64,000 nt of DNA from contig JAUYQQ010000010.1 in assembly GCA_030697165.1 (NCBI GenBank), forward strand, positions 244,824 through 308,823. Direction: 5' to 3'. A program made the position numbers and the translations under genes. Origin of the DNA: Acidobacteriota bacterium (GTDB taxonomy: Bacteria; Acidobacteriota; Vicinamibacteria; Vicinamibacterales; UBA2999). Of the stretch, positions 7,108 to 14,385 are shown piece after piece. A model generated the notes under the pieces. The model was given only the letters and a program-made list of their open reading frames with translations, had not been told where the DNA came from and searched no databases. How positions within the stretch are numbered: position 1 is the first letter of the stretch; every line of letters starts with the position of its first letter.

Positions 7108-7533
7108 TTGCCCGCGAAGGTATCAGCCGGTCACGGATACTCGGGAACGCCGCTCATCAAGAAGCTTGGCATCAAGGACGCGACGCGGCTGCTCGCGATC
7201 AACGCCCCGCCCGACTATTTGACGTGGCTTGGGCCGCTGCCGCCGGGCGCGGCCGTTGTCACTCGTGCCGATGCCACGACCGACATCGCGCACGTGTTCG
7301 CGACCAGGCGCGCCCGCCTGGCCCACGAGCTGACGCGCCTTCGGGCAGCGCTGCGGCCTGACGCGGCGATTTGGGTGTCGTGGCCGAAGAGGGCGTCGAA
7401 GGTGGCGACCGACATCACCGAGGATGTGATCCGGGAGGTGGCGCTCCCGATGGGGTTCGTTGACATCAAGGTGTGCGCGGTGACGGACGTGTGGTCCGGC
7501 CTCAAGCTGGTCGTACGCAAAGAATTGCGGTGA
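7108..7533 (+). CDS. DUF3052 family protein
   Basis: This 141-residue protein starts with TTG preceded by a strong GAGGAGAA ribosome-binding site (about 7097-7104). It has the family pattern: an N-terminal AGHGYSGTPLIKKLGIKDA, a central ITRADATTDIAHVFA-like strand and a C-terminal WVSWPKRASKVATDITEDVIREVALPMGFVDIKVCAVTDVWSGLKLVVRK. The molecular function of this family is not established to my knowledge. No signal peptide or membrane segment is visible, so it is probably cytoplasmic. It follows hisA after a repeat, so co-transcription is possible but not required. Confidence 0.8.
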   Translation: MPAKVSAGHGYSGTPLIKKLGIKDATRLLAINAPPDYLTWLGPLPPGAAVVTRADATTDIAHVFATRRARLAHELTRLRAALRPDAAIWVSWPKRASKVATDITEDVIREVALPMGFVDIKVCAVTDVWSGLKLVVRKELR

Positions 7534-7581
7534 CGCTGCGCGGGTAATGGCTCCGGCTCCATTGAAGATCTTTTTCAGACT

Positions 7582-10095
7582 TTAAATGGTTCGCATGGCC
7601 ACCATCGGCTGCACCGAGGCCGCGCGGCGGGCCGGCGCAAGGCTGGCGATGATCGCGACGAGCACGGCAATCGCCGCGCCGGCGACGTAGGCCAGCGGCT
7701 CCAGCTCGCTCAGGGCGACGCCCATGTTCTCGCTGTTGAGGCGGTTGAGGACAACGGTGAGGGCGACACCGGCGCCGACGCCGGGGAGCACGAGCTTGAC
7801 GACGTCGAGGAGGATCATGCCGAGCACGCGCCGGCGCGAGGCGCCAAGCGCGGCCCGCACGGCAATCTCGCGCGTGCGCGTCGCCACCATCAGTCCGACC
7901 ACGCCGTAGATGCCAAGCGCCGCCAGCATCAGGATCACCCCGCCGGCGACGCCCGCGACGGCCGATTGGGTGAGGAAGTCGTCCACGCTGTTTTGTCGCA
8001 GCCCCGTGCCGGTGACGACGCCGATGGGCTGGAAATCCGGGTCGAGTTCGCGGGCCAGGTTCTCGAGCGCCGTGGTCAGCTTTTTCGGTTGTTCCCCTGG
8101 CGCGCTGCGGGCGATCAACAGGACGCGCGGCGTGCTGCCCAAGTCGTCGACCACGGCCACGGAATCTCGCTTCACGCCCGGGTGCTGGGCCAGCGGCAGC
8201 AGCAACTGCTCCCGCGCGGTGCTCATCTGTGAGGTCGGGAAATCTGCGGTCACGCCGACGATTGTGAGCCTCTGTTGCGTGGCCTCGTCCGCACCCAGGG
8301 TCAACCGCTTGCCGATCACGTCGCCGTCGGGGACGAGCCGGTCGGCGAGCGGCTGCGAGACCACGGTCACGAGCTCCGTGCCCACCCGGTCGTCCACGGT
8401 GAAACTGCGCCCGCGAAGGAGCGGGATGCCCAGGGTATCCAGGTATCCGTGGCCGACGCGCGTCACGTGTACGGGCACGGGCCTCGGCGCGATGCTGTGG
8501 TCCACCTGTAGCGAAGCCCTCTCGATGCGGTACCGGGCGTCGAGCGGCAGGCCATCGGCCACCGTGACCGATGCCACGCCGTCGGCGCGCGCGAGCGTGT
8601 CGCTCAGCCGCCGGATCTCGAAGCCGGCACTCTCGATGCTGAGACGATCGAGCTTGAGCGGAGCGGCGTAGACCAGCTCGGACTGGAACCCCAAAGAAGC
8701 GGTCGCCGTCGCGCGCACGCGATCGAGGGACTGGCCGCTCATGACGAGCAGGGGCACGGCGATGGCCACCTGCAGCGCGGCCGTCACGCGATGCACGCGG
8801 CCCACCCGCCGCCCCCCGACGCCCGCATCGTCCGTCAGGGAGGAAATGATCACGGGCCGGCTGAACCGCAGGGCGGGCAGCCATCCGAAGACCAGGCTCG
8901 TGACGAGACACAACCCGAACGCGATTGCGACCATGGCGAGATCGACGCGCAGGGCCTCCAGGATCGGCGCCGGTACGGGATCGTCGGTGAGCAACGATAA
9001 CAGCGACGGCAGGTTGAAGAGCACCAGCGAGGCGAGCGCTCCGCCGGCGCCCGCCAAGACGATCGCTTCGGACAAGAGAAACTGAGCCAGCCGTGCCCGG
9101 CTGGCGCCGATGGCCTGGCGGATCGACAGCTCGCGCTCACGCATCGCCCCGCGTACCTGCATCATGCCGGAGATATTGAGGGCGACGATCAGGAGCACCG
9201 TACCGGTGAGGGTGAATGCGACGGCCTGAACAATCCGGAATTCGGAACGGGTGAGCGAACCGAGAGGATCGTATGCGACGGCGACGCCGGCCTTGAACTC
9301 GTTCGTAGCCGGAAACTCCCTGCCCAGCCGGCCCGTGACCGTAGCCACCGCAGCACTGGCCTGCTGAACGGAGGTTCCGGGCGCGAGCTGGCCATGGATG
9401 TAGAGCCACTCCCTGGCCCGGTCGTCGCGCAGGTCGCGCTCGGCGTTGTTGTCAGCACGCAGACCGGGATGCCACTCGAGCGGCACAAAGAGCTGCTGGC
9501 CCTGGAAACCCAGGTGACCGTCGAACTGGTCCGGCGCCACGCCGACCACGGTATGCGAGACACCGTCCATGGTGACGGTCTTGCCGATAATGTCGGGATC
9601 GGAGGCCAGGCGGTTCTGCCAGAGCCTGTAGCCCAGAATCACGACTGGTTCAGCCTCGATCGGATCGTCCATCGCGGCGTCAAACCCGGCACCCTGCGCC
9701 AGCGTCACGCCGATCGTCTTGAAGTAGCCGGCAGAGACGAACAGCGTTGACACTTTGGTCGCGCCCGCGCCCGGCGACTGAAACTCGACCTCGCTCTGGC
9801 CACCGGCCCAAACGATCAACGCCGCTCCCGTCACACCGTCTCGAAGGCTGACGAAGTCCGGATAGGACCATTGCGCACTCGCCTGGTGAGGACCATTGGA
9901 CGTAGTCACCAGCTCGACCAGCCCGTCGGTGTTCACGCCGGCCGGCGGCAGCCTGGTGAGCCGCGAGGCGTACGGAATCGCGATGACCGGCGCCATGCCG
10001 ATCCCCAGGGAGATCACGCAGACAAACGAAAAGGCCCGGGCCTTCGCCAGGGAGCGAGCCGCAAGCGCGAGGTCACGCCACAGACCGTCGAGCAC
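7582..10095 (-). CDS. MacB-like ABC transporter permease of the acidobacterial orphan (ADOP) type
   Basis: This 837-residue membrane protein starts with GTG 10095 and MLDGLWRDLALAARSLAKARAF, typical of ADOP permeases. It contains two MacB periplasmic core plus FtsX permease units: one TM segment near residues 20-40 and three around 290-400 in the first half, then a second core and TM segments near residues 680-820 (GVVGLMVATRTREIAVRAALGASRRRVLGMIL). No ATPase gene lies next to it, as usual for this group. Substrate is unknown; MacB relatives transmit force for lipoprotein, peptide or drug export. A proline (APVIAIPY) in the first helix replaces residues commonly seen there. Confidence 0.85.
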   Translation of the reverse strand: MLDGLWRDLALAARSLAKARAFSFVCVISLGIGMAPVIAIPYASRLTRLPPAGVNTDGLVELVTTSNGPHQASAQWSYPDFVSLRDGVTGAALIVWAGGQSEVEFQSPGAGATKVSTLFVSAGYFKTIGVTLAQGAGFDAAMDDPIEAEPVVILGYRLWQNRLASDPDIIGKTVTMDGVSHTVVGVAPDQFDGHLGFQGQQLFVPLEWHPGLRADNNAERDLRDDRAREWLYIHGQLAPGTSVQQASAAVATVTGRLGREFPATNEFKAGVAVAYDPLGSLTRSEFRIVQAVAFTLTGTVLLIVALNISGMMQVRGAMRERELSIRQAIGASRARLAQFLLSEAIVLAGAGGALASLVLFNLPSLLSLLTDDPVPAPILEALRVDLAMVAIAFGLCLVTSLVFGWLPALRFSRPVIISSLTDDAGVGGRRVGRVHRVTAALQVAIAVPLLVMSGQSLDRVRATATASLGFQSELVYAAPLKLDRLSIESAGFEIRRLSDTLARADGVASVTVADGLPLDARYRIERASLQVDHSIAPRPVPVHVTRVGHGYLDTLGIPLLRGRSFTVDDRVGTELVTVVSQPLADRLVPDGDVIGKRLTLGADEATQQRLTIVGVTADFPTSQMSTAREQLLLPLAQHPGVKRDSVAVVDDLGSTPRVLLIARSAPGEQPKKLTTALENLARELDPDFQPIGVVTGTGLRQNSVDDFLTQSAVAGVAGGVILMLAALGIYGVVGLMVATRTREIAVRAALGASRRRVLGMILLDVVKLVLPGVGAGVALTVVLNRLNSENMGVALSELEPLAYVAGAAIAVLVAIIASLAPARRAASVQPMVAMRTI

Positions 10096-10168
10096 GACGA
10101 CGAGTTAATCACAAATTGCTTTGTATTGCAAAGACGCCCCCTGATTGAATGGGTTAGAAAGAGTGAAA

Positions 10169-10212
10169 CGGAGAATCGGTGTTTAATCTGTGTCCAATCT
10201 GTGGCTGCGTTT
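10169..10212. repeat. CACAGATT-type dispersed repeat
   Basis: AATCGGTGTTTAATCTGTGTCCAATCTGTGGCTG is present in blocks matching the reverse orientation of the repeat at 7033-7083. It occupies the space between the orphan permease start and the end of the next minus-strand gene. Confidence 0.8.
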
Positions 10213-10213
10213 T

Positions 10214-10561
10214 CTAATCTGCGGCGCGGCGGAGCCCGGCCGCCACACACAGCCACGCCACCGTGAGGCAGCCGAACGCCAGAAACAGGTGCGTCAGCGA
10301 TTCGGCTGAACCAATCGCAACGATCCGCCAATCCACGGCCCCCTCGGCCATCCAGATGCCGCGCAGCACGTTGATAACGCCGAGCACCGTGCCACATAGC
10401 GCCGAGAACAGACCCGCAAGAGACACCGGCCGCATCATCGCCAGCCGCGACTCGCTCGGCCACAGCGCGTAGGCCAGGCCGGCACCGAGCGGCAGCACGC
10501 TCACCAGCATGCTGAGCAGCCCGACAATGCTCGCGTGTCTGAGAATCTGAAACAGTTCCAT
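10214..10561 (-). CDS. Small integral membrane protein, function unknown
   Basis: This 115-residue protein starts at ATG 10561, preceded on the minus strand by a GGAGGGGGG ribosome-binding site. At least three hydrophobic helices are visible: residues 10-33 (ASIVGLLSMLVSVLPLGAGLAYA), 43-65 and 85-110. The pattern loosely resembles small MotA/TolQ/ExbB-like proteins, but the polar channel residues are not convincing. Its gene diverges from the ECF sigma factor across a strong hairpin, so the two may share regulation. Confidence 0.6.
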   Translation of the reverse strand: MELFQILRHASIVGLLSMLVSVLPLGAGLAYALWPSESRLAMMRPVSLAGLFSALCGTVLGVINVLRGIWMAEGAVDWRIVAIGSAESLTHLFLAFGCLTVAWLCVAAGLRRAAD

Positions 10562-10605
10562 GTCGTTTCCCCCCTCCAATGGGATATAACGCCCGGCGAG
10601 GCAGG

Positions 10606-10659
10606 GCGTGACAGCCTTGGAGGCAGCCCCTTCTTGGGGTTGCCTGGCCTCTGTCACGC
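10606..10659. other. Strong nested hairpin between divergent genes
   Basis: GCGTGACAG (10606-10614) and CTGTCACGC (10651-10659) form an outer 9-bp stem. Inside, GGCAGCCCC (10622-10630) pairs with GGGGTTGCC (10636-10644) around TTCTT with one wobble pair. The 54-base structure is 19 bases upstream of the sigma-factor ATG and about 45 bases upstream of the minus-strand gene. It could be a regulatory RNA structure, an operator or a REP-like repeat. Confidence 0.7.
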
Positions 10660-10677
10660 TGCGACGGCTCGAGCGTT

Positions 10678-11271
10678 ATGACCAGCATGGACCGCGACTC
10701 CGAGCTCGCACTTGTCGCCCGCCTGCGCGACGGCGATCCGGACGCGTTCGACTGCGTGCATGCCTACTTCAACACCCGGCTGTTCAACTTCCTCGCCCGG
10801 CTGTCGCGCCGGCGCGAGGTGGCCGAAGATCTGCTCGAGGAGACCTGGCTTCGGTTGGTCGCCCGTGCGGCGCAGCTTCGCCCGGACACCCACCTGGGTC
10901 CGTGGCTCTTCACCGTCGCGCGCAATCTCTATGTCAGTTATCGGCGATCGCGGATGCTGGAAGACTCACACGCCGTCGGCCTGGACGGTTTGTGGCCGTC
11001 GGGATCACCGCAGCCATCGCCGTTCGAGGTCGCAGCGGCCGGCGAAGCGGGGCGGCGGCTCGAGACAGCGCTCGGCGGGCTGCCAGTCGCATACCGCGAG
11101 GCCATCTTGCTGGTGGCGATCGAGGGTCTGCAGCCGTCGGAAGCCGCAGAGGTGTGTGGCATCAAGCCGGAAGCCATGCGCCAGCGGCTGAGCCGCGCCC
11201 GCGCCGCGCTGGCGGTGAGCCTGGCCTCGGACGAATCAACCCTCGCCGCGCTCCGAGAGGTCCCGACGTGA
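10678..11271 (+). CDS. ECF-type RNA polymerase sigma factor
   Basis: This 197-residue protein has a sigma region 2 (residues about 20-90, FLARLSRRREVAEDLLEETW and GPWLFTVARNLYVSYRR). A low-complexity linker follows, then region 4 (about 125-185, ALGGLPVAYREAILLVAIEG with the helix-turn-helix EAAEVCGIKPEAMRQRLSRARAAL). ECF sigma factors redirect RNA polymerase to stress or envelope-response promoters and are usually held by a membrane anti-sigma factor. The next gene overlaps the stop by four bases (GTGA) and encodes a small membrane protein, a good candidate partner. Confidence 0.85.
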   Translation: MTSMDRDSELALVARLRDGDPDAFDCVHAYFNTRLFNFLARLSRRREVAEDLLEETWLRLVARAAQLRPDTHLGPWLFTVARNLYVSYRRSRMLEDSHAVGLDGLWPSGSPQPSPFEVAAAGEAGRRLETALGGLPVAYREAILLVAIEGLQPSEAAEVCGIKPEAMRQRLSRARAALAVSLASDESTLAALREVPT

Positions 11272-11489
11272 CGCAACACGACCACCTCCTGCGACAAGTG
11301 AGACAGTTGACCGTGCTGAAGCCCGACGACCGGCGGGCCGAACGCCTGCGCACACATTGCCGGGCACGGCTCGCCCCCCGGCCGTCGAGGACGCCGCGCC
11401 ACTTTGGGCCCGCAGCCTTCGCCGGACTCTGCCTGCTGTACCTGTCGGCGATCGTTTACGACGTGCTGCAAGTGCAGGGGCTGCTCTAA
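11268..11489 (+). CDS. 73-residue single-pass membrane protein, candidate anti-sigma partner
   Basis: GTG 11268 overlaps the sigma-factor stop as GTGA, implying translational coupling. The protein has a hydrophilic, Arg-rich N-terminal half (HLLRQVRQLTVLKPDDRRAE) followed by one hydrophobic helix (FAGLCLLYLSAIVYDVLQV) near the C-terminus. That layout suits a cytoplasmic sigma-binding segment anchored in the membrane. No known anti-sigma motif such as a zinc HxxxCxxC is present, so the role rests on gene context only. Confidence 0.6.
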   Translation: MTQHDHLLRQVRQLTVLKPDDRRAERLRTHCRARLAPRPSRTPRHFGPAAFAGLCLLYLSAIVYDVLQVQGLL

Positions 11490-11527
11490 ACCCCGGAGGA
11501 AGCCAGCCGCAGATTTTGGGTGTTGAA

Positions 11528-11577
11528 CACATCAAGATCGGTGTCTAATCTGTGCCTAATCTGCGGCTGTTGCTTTA
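11528..11577. repeat. CACAGATT-type dispersed repeat
   Basis: ACATCAAGATCGGTGTCTAATCTGTGCC and TAATCTGCGGCTG match the repeat at 10169-10212 in the same orientation. It lies between the 73-residue gene and the next membrane protein. Confidence 0.8.
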
Positions 11578-11605
11578 ATCGGCGGCCCCGTTAGGAGGCG
11601 TTCCC

Positions 11606-12163
11606 ATGGTCCCAGTGATGTCGTTGCTCCTGCCAATCATCGTCGCGGCCGTCATCGTGTTTGTGGCCAGTTCCATCATCCACATGGTCACGCCGTTCCA
11701 TAAGGGCGACATGAAGAAGGTGCCCAACGAAGACGGGGTCATGTCGGCGCTCAGGAACTTCAACCTCGCGCCCGGCGACTACGCCATGCCGCTACCCTCG
11801 TCGATGGCCGCGATGGGGACGCCGGAATTCAAGGCCAAGATGGCGGCCGGCCCGGTCGTGATGATGACCGTACGTCCGAGCGGCAAGGACGGCATGATGG
11901 GCGCGTTGGCGATGTGGTTCGCCTATTCGATCGTGATCTCGCTCTTTGCCGCTTACGTCACCGGCGTCGCACTCGGGCCCGGCGCCGACTACCTGAAGGT
12001 GTTCCAGATTGCCGGCTGCGTCGCCTTCACCGGTTACGCGATGGGCCTGCCCCAAGCGTCGATTTGGGGCGGCAAGAACTGGGGCACGACCATGCGCGGC
12101 ATGGCCGATGGCCTGCTCTATGGCTTGCTGACCGGGGGCACCTTCGGCTGGTTGTGGCCTTAA
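11606..12163 (+). CDS. Conserved membrane protein, function unknown
   Basis: This 185-residue protein is preceded by AGGAGG about eight bases before ATG 11606. An N-terminal helix (LLLPIIVAAVIVFVASSIIH) is followed by a hydrophilic part with HKGDMKKVPNEDGVMSALRN. A second hydrophobic block (residues about 100-135) and a terminal Gly-rich helix ending GLLYGLLTGGTFGWLWP complete it. It reminds me of uncharacterised membrane proteins from Acidobacteria and Bacteroidetes, but I cannot name a characterised family. The neighbouring metal-binding secreted protein is in the same direction. Confidence 0.65.
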   Translation: MVPVMSLLLPIIVAAVIVFVASSIIHMVTPFHKGDMKKVPNEDGVMSALRNFNLAPGDYAMPLPSSMAAMGTPEFKAKMAAGPVVMMTVRPSGKDGMMGALAMWFAYSIVISLFAAYVTGVALGPGADYLKVFQIAGCVAFTGYAMGLPQASIWGGKNWGTTMRGMADGLLYGLLTGGTFGWLWP

Positions 12164-12166
12164 AGA

Positions 12167-12195
12167 GCTAGGGTGCCTAGGGTGCCTTAGGCACA
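12167..12195. repeat. GTGCCTAGG-type repeat
   Basis: AGCTAGGGTGCCTAGGGTGCC precedes a palindromic GTGCCTTAGGCAC. The same 9-base unit is found at 17831-17893, 17983-18036, 31420-31459 and, degenerate, at 46340-46405. Confidence 0.8.
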
Positions 12196-12208
12196 TTAGA
12201 ATTAAGCC

Positions 12209-13210
12209 ATGCGTTACCTCGTTGCGGCGTTGTTGGGGTTGGGCGCGGTGGTGGCGGCCCAGGAGCCGACGTTTCCAAACCGGCCGAGCCAGGAGGCCAT
12301 GCCGGGCACGGGGCGGCCGCTCATCGACCCGAACGCCACGACGACGACGAGTGGATACATCTGCCCGATGCATCCGAACGAAGTGAGGGCCGAGCCCGGC
12401 ACGTGCAGCATTTGCGGCATGAAGCTCGTGCCGGGCGACCCCATGGCGACCGCCGATTACGTGATGCGCGTGACCATGGAACCGCGCGCGCCCAAGCCGG
12501 GACAGTCGGTCAAGTTTCGCCTGGCGGTGCTGCATCCGCTGACCGGCGCCATGGTCAAGGACTTCGCCGAGGTCCACGACAAGCTGTTCCACCTGTTCAT
12601 CGTCAGCCGCGACATGTCGGAGTGGGCGCATGTGCACCCGGAGCCCGACAAGGACGGCAGCTTCACCATCGAGCACACCATCCCCACCGCGGGGCACTGG
12701 GCGCTGTTCAGCGACTTCATGCCGGTCGGCGGGGGGCCGCAGATGATCGTCACGCCGTTCACCACGGCCGGCTTCGAAGGCGACCTCACCGCGTCGGTTC
12801 CCGCGCTCACGCCCGACCGCTCGCTGACCAAGACCGCGGACGGTGTCATCGTGTCGATGGATGCGACCCCGGCCAAGCTGATCGCGGGCGAAGAGACCGA
12901 CATCCCGATTCACTTTACTGACGAGAAGACCGGCGAGCCGGTGAGAGACCTGCAGCGCTACCTGGGCGCCTTCGGTCACGCCATGATGCTGAGCGACGAC
13001 ATGACCGAACACGTGCATGCGCATCCGGAAGAGATGCTCGAAGGCACCGCGGTCACCGAGGGTGGCGGGCCCGACCTGACCTTCCACGCGCTGTTCCCGA
13101 AGCCGGGCATCTATCGCATCTGGCTGCAGTTCCAGCGCCACGGCCGGCTGTCGACCCTGCCGTTTACGGTGCGGGTGACGCGGCTGGGCGAGACACTTGC
13201 CTCGCCGTAG
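12209..13210 (+). CDS. Secreted protein with heavy-metal-binding (YxCPMHP...CxxCGM) domain
   Basis: This 333-residue protein has a signal peptide (MRYLVAALLGLGAVVAAQ). Around residues 50-72 it has YICPMHPNEV and CSICGMKL, the heavy-metal-binding domain also found in copper ATPases and CusB-like efflux proteins. The rest is two beta-rich segments with many His and Met (FHLFIVSRDMSEWAHVHPEP, EHVHAHPEEM), compatible with periplasmic copper or other soft-metal binding. It lies back to back with the cytochrome gene at 13213, with only two bases between the convergent stops. The metal and partner are inferred, not shown. Confidence 0.75.
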   Translation: MRYLVAALLGLGAVVAAQEPTFPNRPSQEAMPGTGRPLIDPNATTTTSGYICPMHPNEVRAEPGTCSICGMKLVPGDPMATADYVMRVTMEPRAPKPGQSVKFRLAVLHPLTGAMVKDFAEVHDKLFHLFIVSRDMSEWAHVHPEPDKDGSFTIEHTIPTAGHWALFSDFMPVGGGPQMIVTPFTTAGFEGDLTASVPALTPDRSLTKTADGVIVSMDATPAKLIAGEETDIPIHFTDEKTGEPVRDLQRYLGAFGHAMMLSDDMTEHVHAHPEEMLEGTAVTEGGGPDLTFHALFPKPGIYRIWLQFQRHGRLSTLPFTVRVTRLGETLASP

Positions 13211-13212
13211 CT

Positions 13213-14376
13213 TCAGCGAAGGCGGGGCGGAAAGGCACTGACCGACAGCGCCGGCTGCGCCGTCAAGGGCGCGTCGCCGGTGTTGCCGTAATACGCCGTC
13301 ACCGCGAGGCGGGTGCCGGCCGGTAGCGCCACCGGCTGCCTGAACACATAGGACGAAGGCCAGTCGGCCCGGTAGTCTTGCAACCACAACAACGGCTCGA
13401 CGACACCATCGGGGCGAATGGCGGTGACCTCCACCGACGTGGCGCCCACGCCGAGCCGCGGCCAGAGCGCCGCGGCGTTGGTCGCGCTCTTGATGGTGAA
13501 CTCCGTGCGCACGCGCTCGCTCGCCTGGCCGGCGGCGACGCTCACCGGCTTGGCGCTGATCTCGATCGGCACCGCCACTTGCGCGGGCTTGCTGTCCGAG
13601 AAGTACAAACCCAGCTCGCCGGTGCCGGCGGCGTCTTCCTCGGTGCCGCGGTAGCCAATCTCGACGGCCACCTTGCCGCCGGCCGGCAACCGGATGGCGA
13701 CATCCGCGGGCAGCGCGCTTACCGGATGGGTCGGCGTCCACGTGCCAAGCCACTGCCCGGTGCGCAGTTCGTAGACCGCGGCGTAGCGGACCACGCGGCG
13801 ATCGGTGAAGTTCAGCTGCAGCGACCTGAGCCACGACGCCGCCTTCAAGCCGGTCGGGACCTCGAGGCGCGCGATCCGATCGCCCGACCCGGCGGCAACC
13901 TTCTCGCCGGCCGCCACGGGAATCACCGCGTCGGGTTGGCCGTGCTCCCAGCCGGTCAGCGACGGGATGATTACGGCCGGCTTGTCTTCATCGACGAGCA
14001 GCACGCCGCTCGGCGCGCCGCCATCAGCCCACGAGATGATCAGGCTGATCTCGCGGGCGGTCAGGCTGACGTCGTTCGAAAAATGCCCGTAGCCGGTGAC
14101 CGCGCTCCAGGGCGGCATCTGCTTCTCGAGAATCTCTTCCTTGATCGCCACCGCCCAGGGCCGCGCGTCCCGGTAGGTCGTGAGCGACATCGAGACGTTG
14201 CCCTCGGTGTGGCACTGGAAGCACTTCTTCTGGAAGATCTGCGAGACCTCCCGGTTGAACATGATGTTGGTGGTGATGCGGCCATGCGACGAGACGGGCT
14301 CGGGACTGGCGTACGGCCACCCGGCCGCGACCAGTCCAAGCACGCAGGCGCCAGTGAAGAGCCCCTTCCACGTCAT
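13213..14376 (-). CDS. Secreted c-type cytochrome with monooxygenase-like C-terminal domain
   Basis: This 387-residue protein has an N-terminal export helix (FTGACVLGLVAAGWPYA). A single haem-c motif, CFQCH, lies near residue 52, and EKQMPPW could hold the axial Met. The C-terminal 200 residues, with paired beta segments such as RYAAVYELRTGQWLG and VEIGYRGTEED, resemble the ascorbate-dependent copper monooxygenase C-terminal fold seen in acidobacterial cytochrome proteins. The gene follows the hydrolase by nine bases in the PQQ-dehydrogenase operon. It may therefore accept electrons from that enzyme; this is inference from context. Confidence 0.7.
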   Translation of the reverse strand: MTWKGLFTGACVLGLVAAGWPYASPEPVSSHGRITTNIMFNREVSQIFQKKCFQCHTEGNVSMSLTTYRDARPWAVAIKEEILEKQMPPWSAVTGYGHFSNDVSLTAREISLIISWADGGAPSGVLLVDEDKPAVIIPSLTGWEHGQPDAVIPVAAGEKVAAGSGDRIARLEVPTGLKAASWLRSLQLNFTDRRVVRYAAVYELRTGQWLGTWTPTHPVSALPADVAIRLPAGGKVAVEIGYRGTEEDAAGTGELGLYFSDSKPAQVAVPIEISAKPVSVAAGQASERVRTEFTIKSATNAAALWPRLGVGATSVEVTAIRPDGVVEPLLWLQDYRADWPSSYVFRQPVALPAGTRLAVTAYYGNTGDAPLTAQPALSVSAFPPRLR

Positions 14377-14385
14377 CGGGCTATC

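Noticed and set aside
11792..13834. 680-codon open frame on the minus strand across the membrane protein and HMBD genes
   Set aside because: Composition is Arg/His-rich shadow sequence typical of high-GC antisense frames; the plus-strand genes have signal peptides and known motifs.
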